Positions 1 to 11,770 of a DNA stretch of 64,000 nucleotides are shown here, one piece after another. The stretch is from Piliocolobus tephrosceles (lineage: Eukaryota; Chordata; Mammalia; Primates; Cercopithecidae): assembly GCF_002776525.5 (NCBI RefSeq), contig NC_045453.1, positions 39,736,096-39,800,095 on the forward strand. The letters are read 5' to 3'. Position numbers and translations under genes: made by a program. Under the pieces are notes generated by a model. The model was not told where the DNA came from. It did not search any database and saw only the letters and a list, made by a program, of their open reading frames with translations. Each line of letters begins with the position of its first letter. The stretch's first letter is position 1.

Positions 1-506
1 CAAGGTTTCTAAGTTTGGATTTTATTCTGTAGTTCGTAAGGAGTCTCCAAAGTTTCTTTAGAAGAAAAGTGATAAGATATTTAACAGAATCCAATGTTAG
101 GTTCTGTGCTGGATCCCAGCACAATCTCACGAACGCAGGCCTGAGGAGCTGTGATTCAGCAAAGCTTCAGACCCAGGGAAAGCACCTGGAAGCTTCTCCC
201 TTTGCAAACTTGTTGTAGGTTGAAGGGATTGTGTGGTTTTCCAAACACCTAACAAGATTCCAGATTGCATGAATACTATTAAGCCTCAGATGCAAGTTGG
301 AGTACGTTTAGCATTCTGAGACCTCAAGATCACATCTGAAGGGCAGCATTCAAGCCCAGATACCTCATTTCAAAAGGATCACATATAAAGGAATATGGGC
401 AAGACTTGGGAAGCGCCACCAATCACATAACATACAGAAAGGTGGAAAAAAATGTGGAAAACCCACCGAGCCAGGGCAGGTGTCCAGCCTTACCAAGCTC
501 CTGCTG
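1..506. other. Unique sequence, nothing recognised
   Basis: I see no repeat signature, coding potential or RNA structure here. A 64-codon open frame beginning at 452 runs into the MIR that follows and has no recognisable protein features. Confidence 0.5.
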
Positions 507-735
507 TGGACTGGGTGCTGTGTATCACTACCAGCATTACTTCATTTAATCCTCAGAACCCTAAAAAGGAGAAGATGAGTAATGATATTATCCCCATTTT
601 ACAGATTAAGAAACAAAGCAGTAGAGCCATTGAGGAATTTGTCTGAGGTCATTTAGTAAGTAGTGAAATTATTCCAACACAGATGTATTGATCATCCAAG
701 GTTGTACCTTTAATCACCGTGTTATTCTGCTTTCT
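507..735 (-). mobile_element. MIR SINE, antisense
   Basis: The order of motifs matches an antisense MIR: a start resembling the 3' end (gctgtgtatcac), then tcatttaatcctcagaac, then tatccccattttacaga, then gtcatttagtaagtagtg. MIRs are ancient tRNA-derived mammalian SINEs. The copy is diverged and its ends are approximate. Confidence 0.7.
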
Positions 736-1179
736 TGGTCCAAATATTCTCAAAATATTTAAAACTTGCCAATAAATCAAAGCTTCAAGAAGGCAGCAAG
801 TTCATTTTCTGAACTCTGTAAAGAAGAGATAAACTTTCAGAAAGAGTTTCCAGTCATTGAAGCTGTTGGTGCAGGAGCCAAAAGACCATTTGTCAGAAAT
901 GTGGATGATCTAAAATATTAGAATTAAATGGCATTCATGTGTTCTCTCAGCCTGGTTACTCTGATGTGGGATCCTACGAACATAACCAGAACCCCTGCAT
1001 ATGGCCATGAAGGTTGGATATTGCATGACCCCGGGGAGGGATGTTTCATATTCAGAGATATTATGGACTTCCATATAGATCATGACTGTTTTCCTGAAGA
1101 GTTTAGTCAAAGAGTGCGAAGGGAGAGCTGCTCTCTATTTCTTATATGCTCCAAGTTTCCGTCTGGGCTTTTAAAGATG

Positions 1180-1760
1180 ACAATCATATCTGACATAGAA
1201 AGATAATTTTAAAGGAGAGGGATGGATAGGCATGAGGCCAGAGACAGGAATATGAGTTAGGGGGTGTGATGACTACAGCAATAGGTAAGGAATGAGAATA
1301 GAGAATTGAAGAGGATCTGGAAGCTGTTTCACATTTGTATTAGTCCAGGAGAGAGATGAGCTGGAGACACAAATTTAGGAGTTACAAATATGAGAATATA
1401 GTTGAAGATTAAGGGAACTGGTAAGTCTACGTGAGAAAGACCAAGGAACAAGAAAAGACAAGCACTGAAAACTTGATCACTGTGCAAATCTAAGTCACTG
1501 GTCAGGAAACAGAGCATTTTCTGCAGGTAGCAGGTGATTGGCAGAGAGTGTTTCAGAGAGCGGGATGATGGAGAAGTTGACAGACCTCACAACTTGGATT
1601 GCTGTCAATCTTTACCAGATCACTTTCAGTGGATTGTTGATGGAGAATGGTACAGAAGTCCAACTGACACATTATGGAACAATGGCTACTTAGAAAGTAG
1701 AAATAGTGAGTGCAGGAGGATGGTGTTGGAGGAGAAACCCAGGGAGCTGTAATTTGAGGG
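1180..1760 (+). repeat. Possible ancient dispersed repeat, unassigned
   Basis: Phrases such as ttagtccaggagagagatga, cacaaatttaggagttac and gagtgtttcagagagcggga resemble a widely dispersed purine-rich mammalian repeat whose name I cannot give. A second piece of the same family may lie at 21930-22080 (gtgaccttaataagatctgt and gagtgtagacaattcttttg). The call rests on memory of similar sequence and the ends are loose. Nothing else is seen between 736 and 1180. Confidence 0.35.
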
Positions 1761-2584
1761 GAAAGGAGGTTTTGGGAAGTTTTTTTTTCATGGAAGCATT
1801 GGGAAGACCTGTTGACACAATAAGTAATCCTTTGTCAACAGGAGCCATATCTTACGTATCACCGTAATATCTAAGGTAAATTTGGTGCTGAATGATCATG
1901 TCCCGTAATTCCTATACTGGCACATAATGTAACAAGATATTTATTTGTGGGAGGAAATCTAAATATTTTGGTGTTGAATCGCTTGGGAGATGGCTCTTCT
2001 CTTGCAGTATTGGGAAACTACAGTTGGTGTTTTAACAAGATGTGAGAACACTAAAAAGGAGGGAACAAAGCTTATAAGCAACTCATAAGGTACGATTCCA
2101 GGGTCCAGCCTAGTTTCGGTAAGTCCCACTTCTACCTTTCTCTCAAATGTACCACGTGACAGAGAAACTTGGGAAAGTCTTGATTTGGAGGGCCCAGTGT
2201 GACTGGTAGACTCAGAGGCCAAGAGACTCTGAAGCCACTGCCTGCACTTTAAATTTTTCCTTCTGCTGTTTCTGAGCCAGCCAGGAAGCCGTGGCTGAAA
2301 CTCTGGTCATGCATCAAAGCTCTTAAACTGGCTTGGGGCAATTGGTTGAAAAAACAAAAGGGAAAAAAAAGCAACTGGAACCATATTGCCATCCCATTGT
2401 ATCATTATTATTAAACTCTTAGGAGAAGGGATTTTGCAAAATAAAAAGCATGACATATCATAACTTATGGGAAAATGCATGACAATATAGCATGACATGT
2501 TGAAAGAGCATGACATGTTTTTAAAAGTATGGTATGGTAAAGCTTGGCACCTTATAACTTCCTTATTACTTTCTGATTTCTTAC
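1761..2584. other. Unique stretch with scattered gcatgaca motif
   Basis: No gene or dispersed repeat is recognised. Between about 2449 and 2516 the word gcatgaca recurs four times at irregular spacing (15-30 bp). This looks like a degenerate local repeat and not a defined satellite. Confidence 0.4.
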
Positions 2585-3648
2585 ATGTTTATTACAGTGA
2601 ACAATAGTGAAATGATGGATGATTTCCATCATCTTCATTATAACATTCAACACTTAAAGGTAATATTTGTTATTCTCCTTATGTCTGTTCTGTATTTTCT
2701 TTACATATACACACAAGCTATTATTATTTATATAATTAAGTTCAGCACTCAATGTGTTGGCTTAATGAATGACAGCATCTACTTTTTGATAATTTTTCCC
2801 TTAGAAATACACTGTCAATTATTTCCACAGTTCAGTGTGTTTGTCTACTACTTCATTTGTATCATCTTCATATTATTCCAATCCTATGCACATATTTCAT
2901 GATTGGTTTGGACATTTTTGCTACTGGATACTTAGATTGCCCTATCCTTTTTTTTTTCAGTTACATATGATGCTGTAGAGAGTATCATCTCCTCAAACCC
3001 TTGGTATTATCCCTAGGAGAATCTGATATCCTAACATATATCCTACTTCATATGAATACATTTTAAGGCTTTTATATTTATTGTCAAATTGTGGATTACA
3101 ATGGTTAGTCCACCTTATATTTCCATGAGTTGGCATGAATATTCATTTTTTTACATTTTTATTATGTGCTGGGCATATTCATGAAAAATAAAAATGTTGA
3201 CCAGTTTTATAAGATAACTGTGGAATATTGTGTGTGTATATATCACATGATAAATGTGTTGGAATTATTGAAATTTTCATTTGATCACAAATAAGGTTTT
3301 AAAATTATTTCATATATTTACCATCCATTTTATCATCTATTATTTCTAGCTCTTCTTCAGCGAGTTGCCTGTTTATATCTTTTGCCAGGTTTTCTATTGA
3401 TCTATTGATGTATTTATCTTTTTTTAGTATTTATAAAATACCCTTATATATTAAAGATATTAGTCTTTTCTCTGTCATGTATATTGTGATGTGTGGGTGT
3501 GCATGTATTTTGAAATGTGATATTTTATGTAATCATATATAATGCTTACTTACTTGGTGGGATCTTTCTTTGCTCTTACGCTTACATAAGACTCTCTACA
3601 ATAAAGTTATTCCTCCATTTCTCTGATTTTGTTCTAATTCTACCACAT

Positions 3649-3663
3649 GAAAATCTTTATCTT
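3649..3663 (+). repeat. Left target-site duplication of L1PA insertion
   Basis: The 15-bp word gaaaatctttatctt here is repeated exactly at 3845-3859, directly after the A-rich tail of the L1 3' fragment. This is the expected duplication left by target-primed reverse transcription. Confidence 0.9.
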
Positions 3664-3844
3664 GATTGCACTGGGGAGTTATACCTGATATAAATAATGA
3701 ACTGATGGGTGCTGACGAGTTGATGGGTGCAGCACACCAACATGGCACAGGTATACATATGTAACAAACCTGCACGTTATGCGCATGTACCCTAGAACTT
3801 AAAGTATAATAAAAAATAAAAATAAATAAATAAAAATAAAAAAA
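3664..3844 (+). mobile_element. L1PA-type 3' end, heavily 5'-truncated
   Basis: This 181-bp insert has the young L1 3' UTR signature: gggtgcagcacaccaacatg, catatgtaacaaacctgcac, then aacttaaagtataataaaa and a tail drifting into TAAA units. It begins only about 120 bp before those motifs, so all coding sequence was lost at insertion. An exact 15-bp target duplication brackets it and it sits inside an older antisense L1M. The phrase gatgggtgctgacgagttga shows a small local repetition (tgatgggtgc twice). Confidence 0.92.
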
Positions 3845-3859
3845 GAAAATCTTTATCTT
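3845..3859 (+). repeat. Right target-site duplication of L1PA insertion
   Basis: Exact second copy of gaaaatctttatctt from 3649-3663. Confidence 0.9.
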
Positions 3860-4310
3860 TAAACTTTTAAAAAATCCAAATTCATCTGGAAGTATGTGAG
3901 TGCATGTGTGATACTATATGAGGCTCTAATTTTGGTTTTTCCTTGAAGATTTAAGGAATTGGCTCATTAACATTTATTTTTTCCTTTTCCTATTGCCTTG
4001 AAAGCTACTTTTATCAGGTACCAAACTTTCATACATACTGAGCTTTCTGGATTTCTATTCTGTCCCATTAACATATTTTTATATTGATATCATGCTGTTG
4101 TAATGATATATCAGCTTTGCCCAGCAGTAATGTTTACAGAAGAATGACAAGACAATAGTAGTCAATTTAATGTAACTTATCAGTAAGGTCTGAGAAGTGA
4201 GCATCAAGTTCTAATTTAGGCATTTTCACCAGTTTTCATGGTGATATTGACTGAGTTACCTAAAATTTTAAATATATTCCTTTATTTATTTATTTGGCAA
4301 GTCTTCCTTT

Positions 4311-4787
4311 TCTTTTTTTTAATGATACTTTAAGTTCTAGGGTACATATGCACAACATGCAGGTTTGTTACATATGTATACATGTGCCATGTTGGTGTCC
4401 TGCACCTATCAACTCGTCAGCATCCATCAACTTGTCATTTACATCAGGTATAACTCCCAATGCCATCCCTCCCCACTCTGCCCTCCCCATAATAGGCCCT
4501 GGTGTGTGATGTTCCCCTTTCAGATTCCAAGAGATCTCATTGTTCAATTCCCACGTATGAGTGAGAACATGCGGTGTTTGGTTTTCTGTTCTTGCGATCG
4601 TTTGCTGAGAATGATGGTTTCCAGCTGCATCCATGTCCCTACAGAGGACACGAACTCATCCTTTTTTATGGCTGTATAGTATTCCATGGATGGTGTATAT
4701 GTGCCACATTTTCTTAATCCAGTCTGTCACTGATGGACATTTGGATTGATTCCAAGTCTTCGCTATTGTGAATGGTGCCGCAAAAAT
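4311..4787 (-). mobile_element. L1PA-type 3' end, antisense
   Basis: The plus strand begins with a T run and then reads the reverse complement of the L1PA 3' UTR and distal ORF2: tactttaagttctagggtac, catgtgccatgttggtgtcc, gagtgagaacatgcggtgtt, gctgcatccatgtccctaca and gtgtatatgtgccacatttt. It stops at about 4787, so the copy is 5'-truncated at roughly 480 bp. I could not find a convincing target duplication. Its 3' UTR forms an inverted pair with the fragment at 3664-3844. Open frames over it on either strand are incidental to the repeat. Confidence 0.92.
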
Positions 4788-5725
4788 TTAGATTCTGCAT
4801 GCCTAAAATTGGGATTGTAACACTTCTGTGGTCAATGTCATTCCACTGTTGCAGAATCAAATGAGTTAAATTATATCAAATCACTTAAAATTTCAACTCT
4901 AATGTTGTTGTTTATGAAATCTTTTTCTTTGTGTGGCGGATTAAATGAAATCTCAGATTTTGTAATGTATCCTTTAAAAATGAGTAGCCCTGGATTGAAA
5001 TAGAAGAAGAGTTATAGGTTTCATTTTTGACCCTAATTCATAATTTAGAAGTATCACCATTAGAACTTGCCATGTAACCATAGGACCTGCTTAAAGAAAG
5101 AGATGATTCAGAAAGCAATTTGAAGCATATTTTGGGATTTTCTGGTCTCAAGAGGAAAAGCCTGTTTCAAGACAAACCTTCCTTCTGAAGGCATACATTG
5201 CGTCTGGCATCATCCTAAAGGAGACTCAGCTACTACCAGTGTAGGTGATTCACTACCTGGTGAGCTATTTAAGGGGAAAAGGCTGTGTTCCAATAATATT
5301 TTGTGGGCAGTAGTTGCAATAAAAAATATCTAAATGAATACTTCCTCTGTGTTCACATTTGTATAAAATCCCTCAACCACAGAATAGCAAGTTGGGCAGG
5401 AAGGAAAAAGGCTCCCAAGGACAGAATGCACCAGGTGCGGGACCAGGAGCACTGGGTTGGGACTCAGGAGCTGGGAGATGTGATCTTATCCCGCCTCTAA
5501 CTTTCTGTGTGCGTTGGCTACATGTGGGCTTCAGTGTCCATGTTTGAAAGCAAGGGTGCTGGCTGAATTCTACATTCTGTTCCAATCCAAGCTCTTCCTA
5601 TGATTTAGAAACCATCAGCATTTGATTCACTGGTGTCACATGGGAGCAATGCCCACCGGCACCTGCTCACCCAAGGTTTGAGAATTACATCACCTGAAAA
5701 GAAAAGCAGGTGGAGTGGATGACAT
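4788..5725. other. Unique stretch, nothing recognised
   Basis: No gene or clear repeat is seen. The part from about 5605 to 5700 has faint MER5-like wording (aaaccatcagcatttgattc) that is too weak to call. Confidence 0.4.
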
Positions 5726-5726
5726 T

Positions 5727-5862
5727 TATTAAGCTCTGGAAGCAGAGTGTGAGCTCTCTGAGGGCAGAGACCATGCTGTGTTATTTTTCTGCCCAGTATC
5801 TACCACCGTTCCTGATGCACCCAGTGAATGTTGGTTGAAAGAATGAACAGATGGAATTGAAT
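5727..5862 (+). mobile_element. LINE-2 3' end
   Basis: The stretch shows the L2 3' terminal pattern: gtgagctctctgagggcaga, then gaccatgctgtgttattttt, then tgatgcacccagtgaatgtt, and a degenerate gaatga tail. Only the terminal ~130 bp remain, which is typical of L2 relics. Confidence 0.7.
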
Positions 5863-8800
5863 GATGGGAAAACAACACAGGTGGTCTGCAGTCAGGGTAG
5901 GAACCTGAAAAAGATGTTTACCTTTTCTGGTAAGGATCAGAATCTTGTTTCTTGCTCTCCCATTCTCAGCCTCAGTTTCGTGTCTTCCATCCCTGCCCCT
6001 TCCCCTTCAACCTTCACCCAGGGATGAAAAGAGATAGGGCTCCTCCCACAGGCAGACCTCCAACTTGGCCACATTTGTCCACACAAACAACCATCCCTCC
6101 TTGTTTGTTCTTCCAGCAGGGTATGAGCCTGGGAGGCAACACTTCAAGGCCAATGCCTCCTCTCCAGGGGCAGTGTCCCAGCATTGATGTGCAGCCTCTT
6201 CCCACCCACAACACCAGGGAGCTATTTCCCCAGTACCAGGACGGGGTTCCTACTGTGAGAGCTGGAGGCATTGTCCGCCACCTCGGCTTGGTGGAAAATG
6301 TTCCGTTTAGACAGGTGGTTGAGCTTTCTACCAACTGGCAGAAGTTTTCTTCTTCTTTTGCTAAGAGCTCCATCCTCCTTGCAGTTGGGCTCTGGCCAGA
6401 AATGGGGGGAGGGGGGGTGGGGTGGCAAAGGGATGGGGCAGAGCAGGAGACAAGCCCATTCGCTAGAGTTACCTTTTGATGGAATGGTATTATTCTGCCT
6501 TCATTTGCCAAGAAATGGAAGCGAGATTAGGGATAGGTGCACTGATCAAACATTCCCAAGACCAGCCCAGACCTCCAGAGGTGAACCTGGGAGCCCTGGA
6601 GCCAGGAAAGTTCAGAGCTGGTAAGAAACGTGGGAAAATGACTGTGCCGGCTTCTAGCAATACAACCAGTCACCTGTCCTGACTGCCTCGTGGGTGCTGT
6701 GCTAGAGGTTTGTCCTTTAAGCCTTGTCCTTAAGCGTTGGGCATCCACGGATTCACAACATGCAGGCGAGACAAGCAGCGGTCAGATTCACTATATCATC
6801 CTACTGTATGAGCTTTGCAAAGAATAGCAGCCTAAAATGGCAGAAGTCTTGGAAGCCAACACAAAAGAGGTAATTGTAAAACGAAGTTATTTACTTCAAG
6901 CTAGAACTCTGCACAAATTGCAGTTTTCAGGGAGGAAAGGTTCATTTATTTTCTATTCCAATAATGAAGTTATTTATCATAGTCTCTTCACATCTGATAG
7001 AAATGTGTCCCAAGGTGGTCAAACATCACTAAATTTGAAAATACCACTCTAGCAAATAATGTTCCCCAATATTGGTTTTAATGGATTACCATGTAACTCA
7101 AAATGTAAGGTGATTCCCATCAGTTCTTCAATAATTCTGATAGGGAGATGGAAGTCAATGAAAATAAAACATTTTCAACGATCACTTCTTTAAGAGACCA
7201 CTGTTTCCTGTGTCTAGCCACATGAGGTCAGCACTCCACTTCTGGGGAATTTATAAATGAGCCAGGCAGGTGAGGACACTTGGTGCATGGCTGGCTTGAT
7301 TCAGTAGTTTGGGTGTTTGCCTCTGTACACCAGCCTCTTACTTTGTTCTATTCAAATTTGTCCCCCTGCAAAACGAACAACTAATGCATGGCCACTTGTA
7401 AATGTTAAATCTGCAAATACCAGGGCCTCCCGTATAGGAAGTTTCCAGAAATTGCAGGCTGCTTGCCATGTTACCCCCAGTTCTCTTGGGGAGGTGGGAA
7501 GATCAGGATGAGCACTTTGCTTTGGGGGAAGTAAAGGCACAGGAAGCTCAGGTAATGAGTTTGACAGAATCAATGCAGAAATCCTATAACAAATGCCATT
7601 TTGTGGGATAATCGGGAGGGTAAAAAGTGGGGAGGACTCCTCATGAACGTTTTCAGCCATAAATACATTCTAATGCAAACATATTTCAAAATGTGAGTGA
7701 GAGTGTGCAGCCATTCGAATGAGGTTTTATTCACTAAGCAGAAGGCTGCATCGTCATACGTAGAACTCAGTGGCAGGAGAAGATAAAACCATCTTCCATA
7801 AAAATGGGATCATGTAGGTTATGGCTCCTGGAGCATTTATTAAAAAGGAAATAATTCCTACTTCTCATTCATTGAAAAACTGGAGCATTCTCAAGAAAAA
7901 AAGTTAACTATAAAATATAATGATATGATTTATTTTATAGCTAGACTGTATGTGCGATTTTATAGAATTGACATGCCAAATGCATCTAACAGGTTTATAT
8001 CTAACAGTCTAACAGGTTTAATGTTTCATGTTGGTGTTTTCCTTCCTTGATAAGTCAAGCACTTTCTTATTCACAAATCCTTTCTGAAATTTCACATTCT
8101 AAATGAAACTAGGGGAAAAACCATACTTTTAAATTTTCTGAAATGGGTAACATTGTTTTCATTTTATTTTTGTATTTTTGTGCAGGTGATCTCATCTTAC
8201 CCATGGATGTTTGAAATGAATGAGTTTTTATGTAAAATATAGGCAGAATTTCTCTATAGTTTAGTAAGTCAATGTTCATAACTAGATATTGTCATGCAAT
8301 GAACTAACAGGTTCTTTATGAGCAGATCTTCAGAAAATTGATTATTATAATTCTCTTTATATCTCTTTAAAATCAGAGAACATTATTTTCTGTTCTCTTC
8401 TCTTTATACAAGTACTGAGACTATAGCTCAGTTAACATTTTGACATATAAATGCACATGTATTTTTACAGATTTTAAGTTCATGTTGTATGTAGATTTTG
8501 TTTTTGTTTTCTCCTTTGTTCCCTCATACTGTACGGTGAGCATTTCCCCATGGCGCTAAATACTCTTGGAAAACATGTTATTTAACACTTTATGACTATA
8601 AATAGTTTTGGGTACCACATATGTGATCTCTTAAGATGTTTTATGATATACAACAATGTCTATTTAATTTATTGGAAAAAAGGTAAATTCCATGAAATCA
8701 GCCAATTTAGTAGGAAGAATAACATATATTTAGTATGGTGTTGAATTAACAACCACACAATTTGATCAACAGTTTGGCCTGTCAGCTATGGTTGTAACAG

Positions 8801-10745
8801 ATCTTTGCAGCAGATCTGGTGGCCATCAGGGTCCTGTCTCTTCTAGGAGTCAATTCACTGCTACATTTCATTTTAAACAGAGTTCGCATGCAGAGAGGCA
8901 GAGAATGGGTTATGCACAGAGTGCGATGAAGAACAAGAGGGTTATGCTTTGGATAACACTGACATCTGGGCTTCTCATGAGCTCTTGATATCTGGGTTTC
9001 CTGATAACTGGATTTCTCATGAGCTTCATGCAGGGTATTCAATTTCAGTCAATGAGAAGAATGAAGACTCGACAAGAAAAGCAAATAGCTCATCAGGGAC
9101 AGGTGGAAAAAGGTAGATATTTTTAAAAGCTAGTGTTTTTTATAGTTTTTAACTAGTCATATCTTCCTAACTGAAGTTAGTTCCAGCCTCGTCACTCTGA
9201 CCTGGTGCATTGCTACTAACAATCAAAGTTGTATTCCTCTCTTTCACATTTCTTATCCCTTGGGTTGGCCAACAGGTCACTCCAGCCTTTAAAATACCTC
9301 TTACCAAAATGATCTTTTGCATATATTAGGATACAGAAATGTGGAGTTTCATATGAGGGTTTAAGCATCATTTAATTGGTAGAACTATAATAAAAGGCCC
9401 AGGGAATCCTTGTTGTTTCTTACTCTAATACTGTGCAGGGTCTTGGAACTTTAATGATATCAAGCATCATAGAAGATTACTATGGGTATTTAGGGGGAGA
9501 ATAAAGGGTGATTAGAAATCTGGGTTTATATTTAAACTTCAGTGAAGAAGTTTTATCCATTCCAAACTCCCACTTTATTTCATCTGCATTCTGAACGTTT
9601 TCCTTGAGTCTCATTGGAACCAGCTCATGGTTTGTTCTTGGTCACACATTGGCCTCTAGCATCCACTTTAAGGTAGAAAGTTATAAAGTGTCCCCTCCTT
9701 TAGAAGATGTGGGGCTGCATTTTCTTTCAATGACTAAGTAGCCCGTTAGTGCCTACATAGTGAGAACTAAAAGGGAGTTAGTTTCATATGATGGCATAGC
9801 AACATAAAGGAGGTTAGGAAAACACCTATCAAAAATGAATGAAGTAAAAAGTTTGCCTGGCTTCCTCTGACCTGAAAACACACCATTGCCTTGGGAGCAA
9901 CTCCCATGGCAAAACATTATCGGTGAGTCAAGCTGCACGTTTCCCTTTTTCTTCCCTTAATCTCAGATTGGGCAACTCAGGTGTGTGCCAAGAATCTACT
10001 CCAGCAAACCACCCCCCTCCAGCTTGTCAGAGTGGCCATTGTTACTCAACGGAAGCTCATGATTCAGCAGGTACTCAGCGTGTGGTCTCTTAGGAAACGG
10101 CTGCAGGGCACCTGAACAATTCACTGCTGACTGACCACAGCTCCAGTCAGCAAATGCCTCCCACAAATGAGCAGCCAACTTTCTCCAAGAGTAACAGGGT
10201 GGACACGTGTTCCAGGGCCAATAATGGAATGACATCCTCAATTAGGTTGGTCCCCTATCCCACCCCGAGAAGTCTTAGGCATTTATTCGGCAACACAAGT
10301 TGGTGTATGGGCATTGTCTTCAAACTAAATTACAGGACAAAAGTGTCTGCCATTGCCATAATGAAAAATGTCTGGCTTTCTGCCTTCGTTATTTCTTCAT
10401 AACCACTCCAGCATAAAGGACTAACTCTAGAGCAAGAGCCTCCCAACATCCATGCATGTGTCCACCTGTCCATTAGCTAACAACCAGTTACAGTATCTAG
10501 TCTTACCTGAAAACCTTGTACCAAACACTGAGGATACCAACATGGCTAAGATCTAATCCTGAAGCACTCAAGAACTCATCAAGAACTCAGTCAAATGGTT
10601 GATCAGCTTTTTAATCTGTGAAGTGTCCTATAGCAGTAAATGTCATATAGAGGAAGTATGAATAAAATACTTTAGAGGAAGGACTGGGTGTGAGGAAAGA
10701 AATAAACTTTCACAGGGGGAGGGGTGTGTGGGGTTGAGTGTTTCT
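5863..10745. other. Mostly unique sequence
   Basis: Overlapping frames of 165-175 codons occur on both strands around 5952-6511. Opposite-strand overlap, low-complexity Pro/Ser/Gly composition and the absence of splice or start context argue against coding. An AT-rich part at about 8440-8700 (ctttatgactataaatag and neighbours) may be very old L1-like sequence. Short local repetitions occur at 7985-8019 (tctaacaggttta) and 8959-9027 (tctcatgagct). Nothing else is recognised. Confidence 0.4.
6404..6438 (+). other. Potential G-quadruplex tract
   Basis: Guanine runs of 6, 7, 4, 3 and 4 are separated by A, T, TGGCAAA and AT. This satisfies the common G3+N1-7 quadruplex pattern. There is no gene nearby to assign a role. 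Confidence 0.7.
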
Positions 10746-10751
10746 TTCTCT

Positions 10752-11690
10752 GTCTCCTTTTCAGAAATAATTTTGATTGTGTATATTTAAGGTACACAAC
10801 ATGATGTTATGGGATATATAGAGGGAGTAAAATAGTTACTGTACTGAAGCAAATGAACATATCCATCATCTTAGGTAGTTACCCTCTTTTTGTGTGTGGC
10901 AAGAGCAACTAAAATCTACCAATTTGGGAAAAATCCTGAGGACAGCACAATATCATCAGTGTGGTCCCTTGTTGTTACTTAGCTCTAGACTTGTTCATTC
11001 TGTATAGCTGCTGCTTTGTTCCTTGGACCCACATCTCTTTATTCTCACCTCACTCCTGGCCCAGATAACCACTGTTTTATTTTCTATCTTTGTATATTTG
11101 AGTTTTTTTTTAGCTTCCATGTATAATTGACAGAATGCAATTTTTTGTGTGTGTCTGGCTTACTTCATTTAGCATAATGTCCTCCAGTTTCATCCATGTT
11201 GTGGCAAATGGCAGGATCTCTTTCTTTTTTAAGATTAAATAATATTCCTGGCCAGGTGCAGTGGCTCGTGCCTGTAATCCCAGCACTTTGGGAGGCCAAG
11301 GTGGCTGGTTCATGAGGTCCAGAGATCAAGACCATCCTGACCACACCACAGTCTCCTCATTTATTTGTCTGTCAAGGGACATGCAAATTGTTTCCATATC
11401 TTTACTATTGTGAATAGTGCTGCAGTAAAAATAGAAGTGCAGATATCTTTAAAGGTGATGATTTAATTTCCTTCGGGCATGTACCCAGAAGACAGATATG
11501 TAGGCCATAGGGTAGATCTATTTTTAATGTCTTTAGGGACCTCCATACTGTTTTTAAGAATGGCTGCACCAATTTACATTCTGACCAACAGTGTACAAGG
11601 GTCCCTTTCCCCACACTGTTGCCAACACTTAATGTCTCTTACGTTGTTTGATAACGGCCATCCAAACCGGTGTAAGGTAATATTGGACTT
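10752..11690 (-). mobile_element. Old LINE-1 (L1MB-like 3' end), antisense
   Basis: Antisense L1 3' UTR and distal ORF2 words appear in order: ttaaggtacacaacatgatg, gaacatatccatcatctta, gtctggcttacttcatttag, tgtcctccagtttcatccat, ttactattgtgaatagtgct, tttccttcgggcatgtaccc and ggctgcaccaatttacattc. The element is split by an Alu fragment at 11250-11345. At that junction the usual L1 bridge between the aatattc and accaca words is missing, so a few L1 bases were lost. Confidence 0.85.
11250..11345 (+). mobile_element. Alu fragment, 3'-truncated, no A tail
   Basis: The fragment starts at the true Alu 5' end (ggccaggtgcagtggctcgt), runs through cctgtaatcccagcactttg and stops after gaccatcctgacca, about 95 bp in. 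It lacks the middle A-rich linker, right arm and tail. It lies within the antisense L1M at 10752-11690. Confidence 0.88.
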
Positions 11691-11770
11691 GGATCTTGAA
11701 GGGTGAATAGGAGTGTGTCTGGCAGAGGAGGAGGTCAGGTGCATCTCTGGCTTAGAGACCCACATGATCT

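Larger units (their letters stand above)
2590..4150 (-). mobile_element. Old LINE-1 (L1M type), antisense, interrupted
   Basis: Antisense L1M landmarks occur in order: gttgcctgtttatatctttt, then ttatatattaaagatatta, then after the interruption tttctattctgtcccatta and gatatcatgctgttgtaatg. Reading the minus strand gives the 3' part of a strongly decayed ORF2 and the 3' end. No reading frame is open over any useful length. The element is split by a younger L1 3' end at 3664-3844, which dates this copy as the older one. The left boundary is uncertain because the AT-rich flank resembles decayed L1. Confidence 0.6.

Noticed and set aside
5952..6511. Open frames of 175 codons (plus) and 165 codons (minus) over the same DNA
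   Set aside because: They overlap on opposite strands, are low-complexity Pro/Ser/Gly-rich, and have no recognisable domain or splice context. A GC-richer stretch free of stops explains them.
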